DNA of 64,000 nucleotides, from contig JAJZRS010000006.1 in NCBI GenBank assembly GCA_021802545.1, forward strand, positions 73,308 through 137,307, in the 5' to 3' direction. This DNA comes from Pseudomonadota bacterium. GTDB lineage: Bacteria; Pseudomonadota; Gammaproteobacteria; Burkholderiales; JABEVD01. The notes under the pieces were generated by a model, which searched no databases, was not told the origin of the DNA, and worked only from the letters and a program-made list of their open reading frames with translations. Made by a program: the position numbers and the translations under genes. Shown here piece by piece: positions 8,685 to 17,499 of the stretch (position 1 is the first letter of the stretch; each line of letters opens with the position of its first letter).

Positions 8685-9665
8685 ATGCGCCCGATCTTCC
8701 ATGCGGAGCTCGTCAACGGCGATACGGGCGACCCCGCCCTTTTCGTCGACATCCTGTTCGCGGGAAGGGCGCTTCTTTTCGACCTGGGGGACCTTTCGGC
8801 GCTTGCTCCGAAAAAGATGCTGAGGATATCGGCGGTTTTCGTCTCGCACGCCCACATGGATCATTTCATCGGCTTCGACAGGCTGCTTCGCGTCCTGCTC
8901 GGGCGCGACAAGGTCGTATCCCTGTTCGGGCCGCCAGGCATTGCGCGCCAGGTCGAAGCCAAGCTTTCAGCCTATACCTGGAATCTGGTCGGCAATTACG
9001 CCTCCGATCTAGTCTTCATCGTGAGCGAGCTTTGTCTGGATGGACATTGCGAGAAATGGGCTTTTTCCAGCAGGCGCGCTTTTCGGCGCGAATCGCTCGG
9101 CCATGCCGCGATCGAAAAAGGAATCATCGTCGACGAGCCGTTCCTGAAGGTCCGCTTCGATTTCCTGAACCATGACATCCCCTGCCTCGCCTTCTCTATC
9201 GAGGAAAAGATGCATGCCAACATCTGGAAGAACAGGCTCTCCGAACTGGGGCTGGAGGCGGGCCCATGGCTCAGGCATCTCAGGGAGGCCGTGCTCGCCT
9301 GCGCGCCGGACGATGCGGTCATCGATGCAAACGGCAGGAAAATGACGCTTGGAGAATTGTGGGGTGCGGTCAGGATCGTGCCAGGACAGAAGCTGGCGTA
9401 TGTCACCGATGCGGATTTCGACGCAGGGAACCTCGAAAGAATAGCGAATCTTGTGGACTGCTCGGACATTCTTTATATCGAGGCCGTTTTCCTCGATGAA
9501 GACGGACAGCACGCGAAGAAGACGCGCCATTTGACGGCGGGGCAGGCCGGAATGATCGGGAAATTGGCGCGCGCAAAGGCGATCGTCCCGTTCCATTTTT
9601 CGCCGAGATATTCCGGAAGGGAGGAAGCGTTGAGACGGGAAGCATGCGAGGCGTTCAGCCCTTGA
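8685..9665 (+). CDS. Metallo-beta-lactamase-fold hydrolase, ribonuclease Z-like
   Basis: A 326-residue hydrolase with the zinc-binding signature SHAHMDH (His55, His57, Asp59, His60). The closing VPFHFSPRYSG matches the HFSxRY motif of RNase Z-type proteins, and a further AYVTDADFD supplies a metal-ligand aspartate. RNase Z cuts the 3' trailer from tRNA precursors. The flexible exosite arm of the true enzyme is not evident, so tRNA cleavage is likely but not certain. The ATG abuts the stop of the HPF-CSD gene, and the end overlaps rtcB (opposite strand) by 11 bases. All four genes around it concern RNA. Confidence 0.75.
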   Translation: MRPIFHAELVNGDTGDPALFVDILFAGRALLFDLGDLSALAPKKMLRISAVFVSHAHMDHFIGFDRLLRVLLGRDKVVSLFGPPGIARQVEAKLSAYTWNLVGNYASDLVFIVSELCLDGHCEKWAFSSRRAFRRESLGHAAIEKGIIVDEPFLKVRFDFLNHDIPCLAFSIEEKMHANIWKNRLSELGLEAGPWLRHLREAVLACAPDDAVIDANGRKMTLGELWGAVRIVPGQKLAYVTDADFDAGNLERIANLVDCSDILYIEAVFLDEDGQHAKKTRHLTAGQAGMIGKLARAKAIVPFHFSPRYSGREEALRREACEAFSP

Positions 9666-11058
9666 TGCAGATTCTCGGGGAAAGATGGGCGACGCGCCTT
9701 GCCAGATTCGCGTTTTCCGTGTCGAGCACGACCCTGTCCACGTCCTTGTATGCGCCGGGCGCTTCTTCCGCAGCGCCTCTCATCGATCTGGTCTTGATCA
9801 GTATGCCACGCGCCGCGAGCTCATCGATCAGCGCCCTGCCGTTCCAGCGCTTCGCCGCCCGAGTGCGGCTCATCGCCCGTCCTGCCCCGTGGCTTGCCGA
9901 TGCGAAGGCAGGGTTGCCGGGATTGCCCGCGAGGATGTAGGAGCCTGTTCCCATGCTCCCGCCGATGATGACGGGCTGTCCGGCTTCCCTGTACCGCTCG
10001 GGAAGCTCGGGATGATGGGGCGGAAAGGCGCGCGTTGCGCCTTTCCTGTGGATGTGGAGTAATCTTTCCCTTCCGCCCACGCTGTGCTGCTCTAACTTGC
10101 AGGTGTTGTGGCTCACGTCGAAGAGCGTCTCGAGTCTGGACCCCGGCAATATTTTCGAAAAGGCCTCCCTGGCGAGATGCGCGAGGATCTGCCTGTTGGC
10201 GAGCGCGATGTTGATCGCCGAATTCATCGCGCCGATGTACTGTTTCCCTTCGGGGGACAGAATAGGCGCGCAGGCAAGCTCCCTGTCGGGAAGCCTGATG
10301 CCCAGACGGCCGGCGGCCTTGGCGAGCAGGAGCAGGTAATCCGTTCCGATCTGGTGCCCAAGACCGCGCGAGCCGCAATGGATGGAAACCACGATTTTCC
10401 CTGTTCTCAGGCCGAAGGCTTGGGCTGCCGTCTCGTCAAAGATTTCGTCGACGACCTGGATTTCGAGGTAATGGTTGCCGGAGCCCAGTGTGCCCATTTC
10501 GCCGAGCTGCCTGTGCTTGGCATGCAGGGAGACGCATTCGGGTTCCGCCCCCTTCATCTTTCCTGTTTCCTCGACATAATCGAGATCGAGCGCCGTGCCG
10601 TATCCGGAATCGACGGCCCACTGGGCGCCGCGCATCATGACTTCGTCCAGTTCATCGACGCCGAGCCTGATGCGCCCTTCCTCGCCGACTCCCGCCGGAA
10701 TGCTTCTGTACAGGCTGTCGGCGAGCTGCTTCGCGACAGGCTGGATGTCGTCCCAGCCGAGATTGGCCCTCAGGCATCTTATGCCGCAGGAAATGTCGAA
10801 GCCGACGCCTCCCGCCGAGATGATGCCGCCTTCCTCGGCATCGAAGGCGGCCACCCCGCCTATCGGGAAACCGTAGCCCCAGTGCGCATCCGGCATGGTC
10901 ATCGCACGCCCGACAAGCCCGGGAAGCTTGGCCACGTTGGTGATCTGCTCGAGCACCTTCTCGTCCATTTCGGCGATCAAGGGGGCGCTGCCGTAGAGAA
11001 GCGCGCCATCCGCTTCCCAAGAATAAGGTGAAACCATTTTGAGCAGATTGATGTTCAT
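9655..11058 (-). CDS. rtcB: RNA-splicing ligase RtcB
   Basis: GTP- and Mn-dependent RNA ligase joining 2',3'-cyclic phosphate or 3'-phosphate to 5'-OH ends, used in RNA repair. The 467-residue length is normal. The metal-binding cysteine is Cys91 in GVGFDISCGIR. The histidine cluster appears in SIHCGSRGLGHQIGTDY and DVSHNTCKLE, and the guanylylated histidine region in GGSMGTGSYILAG. The archease gene lies one base upstream, forming the known RtcB-archease pair. No RtcR regulator or RtcA cyclase is seen nearby, unlike enteric rtc operons, so control probably differs. Confidence 0.95.
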   Translation of the reverse strand: MNINLLKMVSPYSWEADGALLYGSAPLIAEMDEKVLEQITNVAKLPGLVGRAMTMPDAHWGYGFPIGGVAAFDAEEGGIISAGGVGFDISCGIRCLRANLGWDDIQPVAKQLADSLYRSIPAGVGEEGRIRLGVDELDEVMMRGAQWAVDSGYGTALDLDYVEETGKMKGAEPECVSLHAKHRQLGEMGTLGSGNHYLEIQVVDEIFDETAAQAFGLRTGKIVVSIHCGSRGLGHQIGTDYLLLLAKAAGRLGIRLPDRELACAPILSPEGKQYIGAMNSAINIALANRQILAHLAREAFSKILPGSRLETLFDVSHNTCKLEQHSVGGRERLLHIHRKGATRAFPPHHPELPERYREAGQPVIIGGSMGTGSYILAGNPGNPAFASASHGAGRAMSRTRAAKRWNGRALIDELAARGILIKTRSMRGAAEEAPGAYKDVDRVVLDTENANLARRVAHLSPRICIKG

Positions 11059-11059
11059 G

Positions 11060-11470
11060 TCATACGTCGACGATGCAGCGCGCCGCCCATTCCTTTCCTT
11101 CCTGTTTGACGGAAAGCCCGGTCAGGGTCGCGCCCTTGACTTCGCCCCCCCTCGTCATGCTGTCGCTCCAATGTTGTCCTATGGCTTCCCCATGCCAATT
11201 TTCCCCGTTTCTTTTCAGGCTGAATTCGGAGAAGGCCATCTTTCTGCTCTGCGCTTCAAAAACCAGCCTGTTGAGCCAGGTCACGAGCGCATATTCGAAA
11301 TCATCCTCAGAAAAATCGATATTTATTGTATGAAGCGGCCTGACTTCGGAAAGATCGCACTGGATGGAAAAGAGCGCTTTCGCAGCCGCCTCGAATGCCT
11401 CCTCGACCGTTTTGCCCGTGCCCGTGATGCCGATATCTGCATCGTGCTCGAAATAGCCGTATTCCCCCAT
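11060..11470 (-). CDS. Archease, RtcB activator
   Basis: A 136-residue archease. The family speeds RtcB guanylylation and multiple turnover, and has conserved metal-binding acidic residues. Visible here are the N-terminal EHDADIGITGTG, where ADIG is the family hallmark, and the C-terminal VKGATLTGLSV with final VDV. It is immediately upstream of rtcB on the same strand (one base between) and directly downstream of nrdJ with no gap, so nrdJ, archease and rtcB could share a transcript. Confidence 0.94.
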   Translation of the reverse strand: MGEYGYFEHDADIGITGTGKTVEEAFEAAAKALFSIQCDLSEVRPLHTINIDFSEDDFEYALVTWLNRLVFEAQSRKMAFSEFSLKRNGENWHGEAIGQHWSDSMTRGGEVKGATLTGLSVKQEGKEWAARCIVDV

Positions 11471-13180
11471 TCAGTCCGGCTCCCGCTCGCTCGAGCAGCA
11501 ATGCGGCTTTTCAAAGAGCACCTGTCCCGTCACGGGATTCGGCCTGAAGGCCGTGCAGCCCTTGAGGCCGAGCTCGAATGCGCGCTCGTAGAGCGAAGCG
11601 AAAGCATCGAAATCGAGGCATTCCGGCACGTTGACGGTTTTCGATATGGCATTGTCGACATGCTTCTGGAGGGCGGCCTGCATGAGGAGCTGCTCATCTG
11701 GCAGGATGTCGATTGCTGTCAGGAAAGAGGAGGGGAGCTGTGCCTCTCCCATCGTTTTCCTGAAAAGGAGATAGGCCGGGTCACTCACATTGACCGATTC
11801 GATGCTCCCGTCGGCTCGCCTCAGATTGCGCGCGTATTCGAATGCGTAGACGGGCTCCAGGGCGCTCGATATGTTTCCCGCGAGCAGGCTGATGGTCCCG
11901 GTCGGGGCTATCGCAATGAGATGGCTGTTCCTGATGCCGAATTTTTCGATGCCATGGATCAGGTCTGCAGGAAGATTCCTGACGAATTCGTTCTCGAGAT
12001 AGGCGCGTTCATAAAGCGGGAACGGGCCCTTTTCCTGGGCCGTTTCGACGGAAGATCTGTAGGCCGCTTCCTTGACCGTTTTCATGATGCGCTCGGCCGT
12101 ATCACGCCCTTCCTTACTTCCGTAGGGCAGATTGAGCATGATGAGGGTATCGGCAAGACCTGTGATGCCGAGGCCTATCCTCCTCGACGACTGTGCGACC
12201 TTTTTCTGCTTTTCCAGCGGAAAATGCGAAATGTCGTAGACGTTGTCCAGCATTCTCGCTGCAATATGCGCGACTCTCCCGATTTTCTCGAAGTCGATGG
12301 ATGCTTTTCCGGTGAAAGGGTGATCGACGAAGCGCGTCAGGTTGATCGAACCCAGGTCGCATGCGCCGTAAGGGGGAAGCGGGATTTCTCCGCAGGGATT
12401 GGTCGCGCTGATGGTTTCGCAATAGGCCAGATTGTCCGCGCGCCTCACCCTGTCGATGAAGATGATGCCCGGCTCTGCGCAATCGTAGGCCGAGCGCATG
12501 ATGCGCTCCCACAGTTCTTTCGCGCCCAGCGTATTGAAGACCTTTCCTTCGAAGACGAGCGGCCATTGCGCGTCCATGCGGACTGCATCCAGGAATGCGT
12601 CGGTGGCCAGCACGGAAAGGTTGAAATGATGAAGGGCATTGCCTTCCCGCTTCGCCTCGACGAAGTCCAGGATGTCCGGATGATCGCAGCGCAATGTCGC
12701 CATCATCGCGCCGCGCCGCGCGCCGGTCGAAAGAATGGTGGCGCACATGCTGTCCCAGATCTTCATGAAGGAAACGGGGCCAGAGGCGATCATGCCCACT
12801 TGCTTCGCAGGCGTGCCGTAAGGCCTCAGCGTGGAGAAATCGTAGCCGACCCCGCCGCCCTGCTGCATGGTGATCGCGCCTTCCTTGAGCGAATCGAAGA
12901 TGCCTGAGAGCGAATCCTCTATTTTCCCCATCACGAAGCAGTTGAACAGGGTGGATTTGTGCCCGGTTCCGGCCCCAGCCTGTATCCTGCCCCCGGGAAG
13001 GAAGGAGAAATCCTCGAGAATCGAATAGAATTCGGATTCCCATCGGCTTTCCTTTTCCAGGCTCGCCAGCGCTTTCGAGATGCGCCTCCAGGTGTCTTCG
13101 ATGGAATGGTCCATGGCGGCCTCGCCCTCGCGCCACCTGTATTTGGCATTCCAGATCTTGTCAGAGAGGGGATGTGGCAT
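11471..13180 (-). CDS. nrdJ: Adenosylcobalamin-dependent (class II) ribonucleotide reductase
   Basis: Reduces ribonucleotides to deoxyribonucleotides with a thiyl radical made from coenzyme B12, independent of oxygen. The 569-residue protein is of the short NrdJ type. Active-site residues are Cys81 (LFNCFVM), Cys263 in N261-P-C-G-E265 (radical site with Asn and Glu), and Cys274 in GACDLGSINL; the 11-residue spacing of the last two matches class II enzymes. The C-terminal redox cysteines are Cys561/Cys562. The conserved opening IWNAKYR requires the start at 13180, only eight bases from the divergent relA start. A B12 riboswitch with uptake genes lies at 60 kb. Confidence 0.95.
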   Translation of the reverse strand: MPHPLSDKIWNAKYRWREGEAAMDHSIEDTWRRISKALASLEKESRWESEFYSILEDFSFLPGGRIQAGAGTGHKSTLFNCFVMGKIEDSLSGIFDSLKEGAITMQQGGGVGYDFSTLRPYGTPAKQVGMIASGPVSFMKIWDSMCATILSTGARRGAMMATLRCDHPDILDFVEAKREGNALHHFNLSVLATDAFLDAVRMDAQWPLVFEGKVFNTLGAKELWERIMRSAYDCAEPGIIFIDRVRRADNLAYCETISATNPCGEIPLPPYGACDLGSINLTRFVDHPFTGKASIDFEKIGRVAHIAARMLDNVYDISHFPLEKQKKVAQSSRRIGLGITGLADTLIMLNLPYGSKEGRDTAERIMKTVKEAAYRSSVETAQEKGPFPLYERAYLENEFVRNLPADLIHGIEKFGIRNSHLIAIAPTGTISLLAGNISSALEPVYAFEYARNLRRADGSIESVNVSDPAYLLFRKTMGEAQLPSSFLTAIDILPDEQLLMQAALQKHVDNAISKTVNVPECLDFDAFASLYERAFELGLKGCTAFRPNPVTGQVLFEKPHCCSSEREPD

Positions 13181-13183
13181 AAT
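13175..13183 (+). promoter_or_regulatory. Extended -10 element directly before relA
   Basis: TGGCATAAT is an extended -10 with one mismatch to TATAAT. It ends five bases before ATG 13189, so the predicted first base of the RNA falls at or beside the start codon. It lies within the first codons of nrdJ on the opposite strand. No Shine-Dalgarno is present near the relA start, which agrees with a leaderless transcript, although other promoters further upstream are possible. Confidence 0.45.
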
Positions 13184-13188
13184 GAGTC

Positions 13189-15276
13189 ATGGTTACCGTT
13201 GTTCCGCCTTTCGAGCACGCCGATCTTTCGAGCTGGATCGATTCAATCTCTTCAGGCTATGCCCCTCACGAGGTCGAGTCGATCCGCCTTGCCGCACAGT
13301 GCGCCGCAGCGCACGATGAAATCCTGCAAAACGGAGAACGCATGCTGGAGCATGCGCTGTCCTGCGCTTCAATCCTAGCAGGGATGCATATGGATTGCGA
13401 GGTGCTGCAGGCCTCCTTGCTGCTCCATTGCGGGACGGACATCGCTCCTTTCGGGGAAGGGGTTGCAGGACTCGTCGAGGGGGTTTCGAGATTTTCCTCG
13501 TTCGATGTCGAAGAGATCGTGGACCTGGAAGGCATGCGCAGGCTGCTGCTCGCGATCGTGCAGGACATCCGCGTCGTTCTCCTCAAGCTTGCCGACCAGC
13601 TCCAGAGCCTGCGCCACCTGGCCGGATGCGACAACGAGGAAGCCAGAAAAAAGGCTGCGCACAAAACGCGCGACATCTATGCGCCGCTCGCGAACCGGCT
13701 GGGCATCTGGCAGATCAAGTGGGAGCTCGAGGATCTGTCTTTCCGCATTCTCGAGCCTGTCATCTACAGGAAAATAGCAAAGCAGCTCGACGAGAAGCGC
13801 CTCGATCGTGAAAGGTTCATTGACACATCGATCATCGAACTGAAGGATGCGCTCCATCAGGCAAGCATAAGCGGCGAGATTTCCGGGCGACCGAAACACA
13901 TCTACAGCATCTACAAGAAGATGCAGCGCAAGAACCTGGGCTTCGAGGGAATTTACGACGTCAGGGCGATCAGGGTGCTGGTCGAATCGGTGAAGGACTG
14001 CTATGCCGTGCTGGGCATCGTCAACGATCTCTGGACGCCGATTCCAGGGGAATTCGACGACTACATCGCCAAGCCCAAGGAAAACGGATACAGCTCCTTG
14101 CATACCGGGGTGATCGCCTCCGAAGGAAAGGCGCTCGAAGTCCAGATCAGAACCTACGATATGCACGATGCCTCTGAAATGGGGGTGGCTGCGCATTGGC
14201 GCTACAAGGAAGGCGGGAAGCGCGACTTCAAATTCGAGGAGAAGCTCGTCTGGCTCAGGAAACTGCTCGGCTGGCGGGACGATCTGGGCGAATCGGCCAA
14301 TATCGCGACGGGGGGACTTTTCGCCGATTCGATCTACGTGCTGACGCCGCAGGGGAAGGTCATCGACCTGCCCAAGGACGCCACACCGGTCGATTTCGCC
14401 TACCATGTGCATACCGATCTGGGGCACCGTTGCCGCGGCGCGAAGGTGGACGGCGCGATCGTCCCGCTCAATACCCCATTGAAGACCGGCCAGCGCGTCG
14501 AAATCATCGCTGCGAAGCAGGGCGGCCCTAGCATGGACTGGCTCAATCCGGACCAGGGATTCGCGAAGAGCTCGAGGGCGCGCACCAAGATCAGGCAATG
14601 GTTCAACAGCAGAAATCTCGAAGCGAGCGTGGCGAGCGGACGGCATCTGGTCGAGCACGAGCTCAAGCGTTCCGGAAAGAGCGGCTTTTCCCTCGAGAAG
14701 ATGGCCGGGCATTTCGGATTTTCGAAGCTCGACGATTTCCTGGTCGAGGCGGAAAGAGGGAGTATCACACGGCGCCAGATCCACTCTTTTTTGAGGAATG
14801 ATGAACCCGAGCAGGAAAAGAAGCCTGTTCTGAGAAGCCGGGAAGCGCCGGGCGAAGTGCTGATTGTCGGCGTGGACAAGCTGCTCACCCAGCTCGGCAA
14901 ATGCTGCAGGCCAGTGCCGCCGGACGAAATCGTCGGTTTCGTGACCAAGGGCAGGGGGGTGATGATCCACAGGAAAAGCTGCGCGAACGTCGCCCATCTC
15001 GATCCGGACAGACTGCTCGATGCGGCATGGGGCGGCCCCGGCGGAAAATATGCCGCAGAGATCCACATCGAAGCCTCCGACAGGCAGGGGCTTCTTCGCG
15101 ACATATCGGATGTTCTGGCGCGGGAACGGGTCAACGTCACGGCGACCAGGACGGTGAGCAGGAAAGACAGGGCGAGCATGCGCTTCACGGTTGAAGTGTC
15201 CGACCTTGCCGAACTGCGCAAGGTGCTTGTGCTGATCGGGGATGTGAAAGGCGTGATGCAGGCATCGAGGCGATAG
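13189..15276 (+). CDS. relA: (p)ppGpp synthetase RelA
   Basis: Ribosome-associated stringent-response enzyme. The 695-residue protein has an N-terminal pseudo-hydrolase domain in which the HD-x-x-E-D metal site is replaced (LLLHCGTD), so hydrolysis should be lost. The synthetase domain follows at about residues 240-350 with the RelA-type EFDD motif (Glu288-Asp291) in EFDDYIAKPKENGYSS. TGS lies at about residues 380-440 (IYVLTPQGKVIDLP), then the Cys-rich zinc-finger region (LGKCCRPVPPDEI, HRKSCANV) and a C-terminal ACT domain. These traits distinguish RelA from SpoT. Start 13189 has no ribosome site but follows a promoter closely. Confidence 0.93.
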   Translation: MVTVVPPFEHADLSSWIDSISSGYAPHEVESIRLAAQCAAAHDEILQNGERMLEHALSCASILAGMHMDCEVLQASLLLHCGTDIAPFGEGVAGLVEGVSRFSSFDVEEIVDLEGMRRLLLAIVQDIRVVLLKLADQLQSLRHLAGCDNEEARKKAAHKTRDIYAPLANRLGIWQIKWELEDLSFRILEPVIYRKIAKQLDEKRLDRERFIDTSIIELKDALHQASISGEISGRPKHIYSIYKKMQRKNLGFEGIYDVRAIRVLVESVKDCYAVLGIVNDLWTPIPGEFDDYIAKPKENGYSSLHTGVIASEGKALEVQIRTYDMHDASEMGVAAHWRYKEGGKRDFKFEEKLVWLRKLLGWRDDLGESANIATGGLFADSIYVLTPQGKVIDLPKDATPVDFAYHVHTDLGHRCRGAKVDGAIVPLNTPLKTGQRVEIIAAKQGGPSMDWLNPDQGFAKSSRARTKIRQWFNSRNLEASVASGRHLVEHELKRSGKSGFSLEKMAGHFGFSKLDDFLVEAERGSITRRQIHSFLRNDEPEQEKKPVLRSREAPGEVLIVGVDKLLTQLGKCCRPVPPDEIVGFVTKGRGVMIHRKSCANVAHLDPDRLLDAAWGGPGGKYAAEIHIEASDRQGLLRDISDVLARERVNVTATRTVSRKDRASMRFTVEVSDLAELRKVLVLIGDVKGVMQASRR

Positions 15277-15312
15277 GATAAGATTAGAATATCGTTATTC
15301 CGGACACGAAAA

Positions 15313-17499
15313 ATGGACGCTGATACCGTATACGCCAGGACCAGGAAAGGGGAGGAAGCACTCAAGGATGCTCATCTTTCCCTCGAGATGCACGACATCC
15401 TGTCCGGCATAGACGGCAAGACCAGCGCCGACCGGCTGGCTGCTTCCTCTTCGTTCCTGTCCAGAGAGACGGTCGATGCCGCCATCCGCGATTTCCTCGA
15501 ACAGGGCTACATCAAGCCGGCTTTGGAGGAGGTCGCCGAAGAAGCCGTTCCTGATGCGCACGTCGATGAGCAGGTCGAAGAGAAGGTCGAAGAAGCCCCC
15601 GCGCGCAATGTCGGAAAAAGCAAGTTTTCCCAATCGGAACGCACGTTGATCGCCAGCGTGCTTTTCCTGGACATCGTCGAATACACCAAAAAGCCGGTTT
15701 CGGAACAGTTCAAAATCAAGGAAGAGTTCAACAGGCTCGTCTCCGAGTTCGTGCAGATCATCCCCGAAGACGACCGCATCATCATCGACACGGGCGACGG
15801 CGCCGCGCTGGGCTTTCTCGCCGATCCCGAGGCCGTTCTCACGATCGCGATCAGGCTGAGGGATACCCTTGAAGCCGACGGCCACGCGGATTATCCGGGG
15901 CTTTACGTGAGGCAGGGGATCAATCTCGGGCCCATCAGGCTGGTTGCCGACATGAACGGAAGGGAGAACCTGATCGGCGACGGAGTCAACGATGCGAACA
16001 GGATCATGGGTTTTGCTCAGGGAGACCAGGTTCTGGTTTCACGCTCCTTCTACGACGTGGCGAGCCGCCTCTCGAGCGAGCATCCCAGCCTTTTCAAATA
16101 CCAGGGCATACACAAGGACAAGCACGGCAGGGAGCACGAAGTCTACGAGGTGATGGGCGGGAATCGGGCCGCGGAGGATGCGCGCAAGCAGCAGAAAACG
16201 GAGGATGAGATCCGTGCCGAGCGCATGGCGAAGATGAAGGAGAAGCTCGAGGCTGCAGCCAAGGCTGAGGCCGCAGCCAAGGCCTCAGCGGAGGCGCGCG
16301 AGTCGATCGAAGCCGAGGCGAGGCAGAAGGCCGAAACGAAAAAGGCCGCCGAGGTGAAGATCAGGCAGCCGAAAAAGAAGGGCGCAGGCAAGGCGATAGC
16401 CGTCTCGTTCATCGTCCTGGCGGCCCTGCTGCTCGGCGCGCTGCCCTTCGTGCCGCTTGGGTTTCTCGCCAAGAGCGAATCCGATTCGATTTCGCACAAG
16501 ACGGGAAAAACGGCATCCATCGGTTCGGCCTATTTTTCACTGCTGCCCACGCCGAGGATCGTGCTGAAGGACGTTTCTGCAGGCGGCATCAAAATCGAGA
16601 AAATGACCGAAGATCTTTTCGGGGCCAAGGCCATTGTCATCCATGGGGTGAAGGCGGATCAGGACGCCCTTTCAGGGCTCGCGGGCTGGAAGAATATCGC
16701 CGGCATTCTGCAATTCGAGCAAGTGTCGCTTTCCCTGGATGGAAAGCAGCTTCCGCTCTTCGACGGGGAGGTCGAGACGGGCCAGGACGGATCTTTCGGG
16801 CACGCCAGGATAGAGAGCGATGGCATGAGCGCCGATATCGCGCCTGACGATTCGGGATTCAAGATAGAGCTTGCCGCAAAGCGCTGGGCCTTGCCGATGG
16901 GTCCTTCCTGCCCGTGGGATGAACTCCATGCCAGCGCGGTCGAAAAAGGCGGCCAGGTCGACATTTCTTCCTTCAAGGCGACGGGCTACGGCGGAAGCGT
17001 TTCCGGTTCGGGCAGCATCTCGTGGAACCAGGGCTGGCGCGCCACCGCGCGCTTCAAGGGAAGCGAGCTTGAAGTCGACCAGCTGCTGCCCTATTTTTCG
17101 AAAGACGCCAAGCTTTCCGGATGGCTCAAGTTCGATGCTGCGGCATCGATGGCGTCGACGAGCCTCACCGGTCTGTTCGATTCGCCGAGCATAAACGCTG
17201 CGTTCGGGCTGCATGACGGCAAGGTTGACAATGTCGATTTCGCCCAGGCGATCAGGATGACTTCTCCCGATGGAACAAGGGGAGGGGAGACGAAATACGA
17301 TGCGCTGTCGGGGAGTCTCGCCCTGGTCGGGGGAGAATACCGTTACAGCGGTCTCAGGCTGAATTCGGGAATGATGAACGTTGCGGGAAATCTGATCGTG
17401 AAGGGCGGCAATCTTTCCGGCGCGGCGGAGGTGTCACTTGCCCAGATTCGTTCTGCGCTGACGCTTTCCGGCAGCCTGGCGTCCCCCGTTATCCGCTGA
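15313..17499 (+). CDS. Class III nucleotide cyclase domain fused through a transmembrane segment to an AsmA-like domain
   Basis: A 728-residue fusion. Residues about 1-75 look like a small helical domain (YARTRKGEEAL). Residues about 112-280 form a class III adenylate/guanylate cyclase domain: metal aspartates in LFLDIVEYTK and IDTGDGAALGF, and the Asn-Arg pair in VNDANRIM are retained, so activity is plausible. An Ala/Lys/Glu coiled coil (about 285-355) leads to one transmembrane helix (about 358-380). The remaining ~340 residues resemble the C-terminal beta-rich part of AsmA-like envelope proteins (GSGSISWNQGW, LNSGMMNVAGNLIVKGG). Topology implies a cytoplasmic cyclase and periplasmic AsmA part. 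Nucleotide specificity is not certain. Confidence 0.75.
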   Translation: MDADTVYARTRKGEEALKDAHLSLEMHDILSGIDGKTSADRLAASSSFLSRETVDAAIRDFLEQGYIKPALEEVAEEAVPDAHVDEQVEEKVEEAPARNVGKSKFSQSERTLIASVLFLDIVEYTKKPVSEQFKIKEEFNRLVSEFVQIIPEDDRIIIDTGDGAALGFLADPEAVLTIAIRLRDTLEADGHADYPGLYVRQGINLGPIRLVADMNGRENLIGDGVNDANRIMGFAQGDQVLVSRSFYDVASRLSSEHPSLFKYQGIHKDKHGREHEVYEVMGGNRAAEDARKQQKTEDEIRAERMAKMKEKLEAAAKAEAAAKASAEARESIEAEARQKAETKKAAEVKIRQPKKKGAGKAIAVSFIVLAALLLGALPFVPLGFLAKSESDSISHKTGKTASIGSAYFSLLPTPRIVLKDVSAGGIKIEKMTEDLFGAKAIVIHGVKADQDALSGLAGWKNIAGILQFEQVSLSLDGKQLPLFDGEVETGQDGSFGHARIESDGMSADIAPDDSGFKIELAAKRWALPMGPSCPWDELHASAVEKGGQVDISSFKATGYGGSVSGSGSISWNQGWRATARFKGSELEVDQLLPYFSKDAKLSGWLKFDAAASMASTSLTGLFDSPSINAAFGLHDGKVDNVDFAQAIRMTSPDGTRGGETKYDALSGSLALVGGEYRYSGLRLNSGMMNVAGNLIVKGGNLSGAAEVSLAQIRSALTLSGSLASPVIR

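Noticed and set aside
11039-12907. Long plus-strand open frame (622 codons) opposite archease and nrdJ
   Set aside because: It is the antisense shadow of two well-recognised genes, lacks any family motif or ribosome site, and follows from the codon bias.
13375-15066. 563-codon minus-strand open frame inside relA
   Set aside because: Fully antisense to conserved RelA domains; composition is that of a reverse-complement frame.
17434-17499. The 66-base overlap of the cyclase-AsmA gene and the membrane protein as evidence of a frameshift
   Set aside because: The genes are on opposite strands and both frames run to natural stops; convergent overlaps are common across this window.
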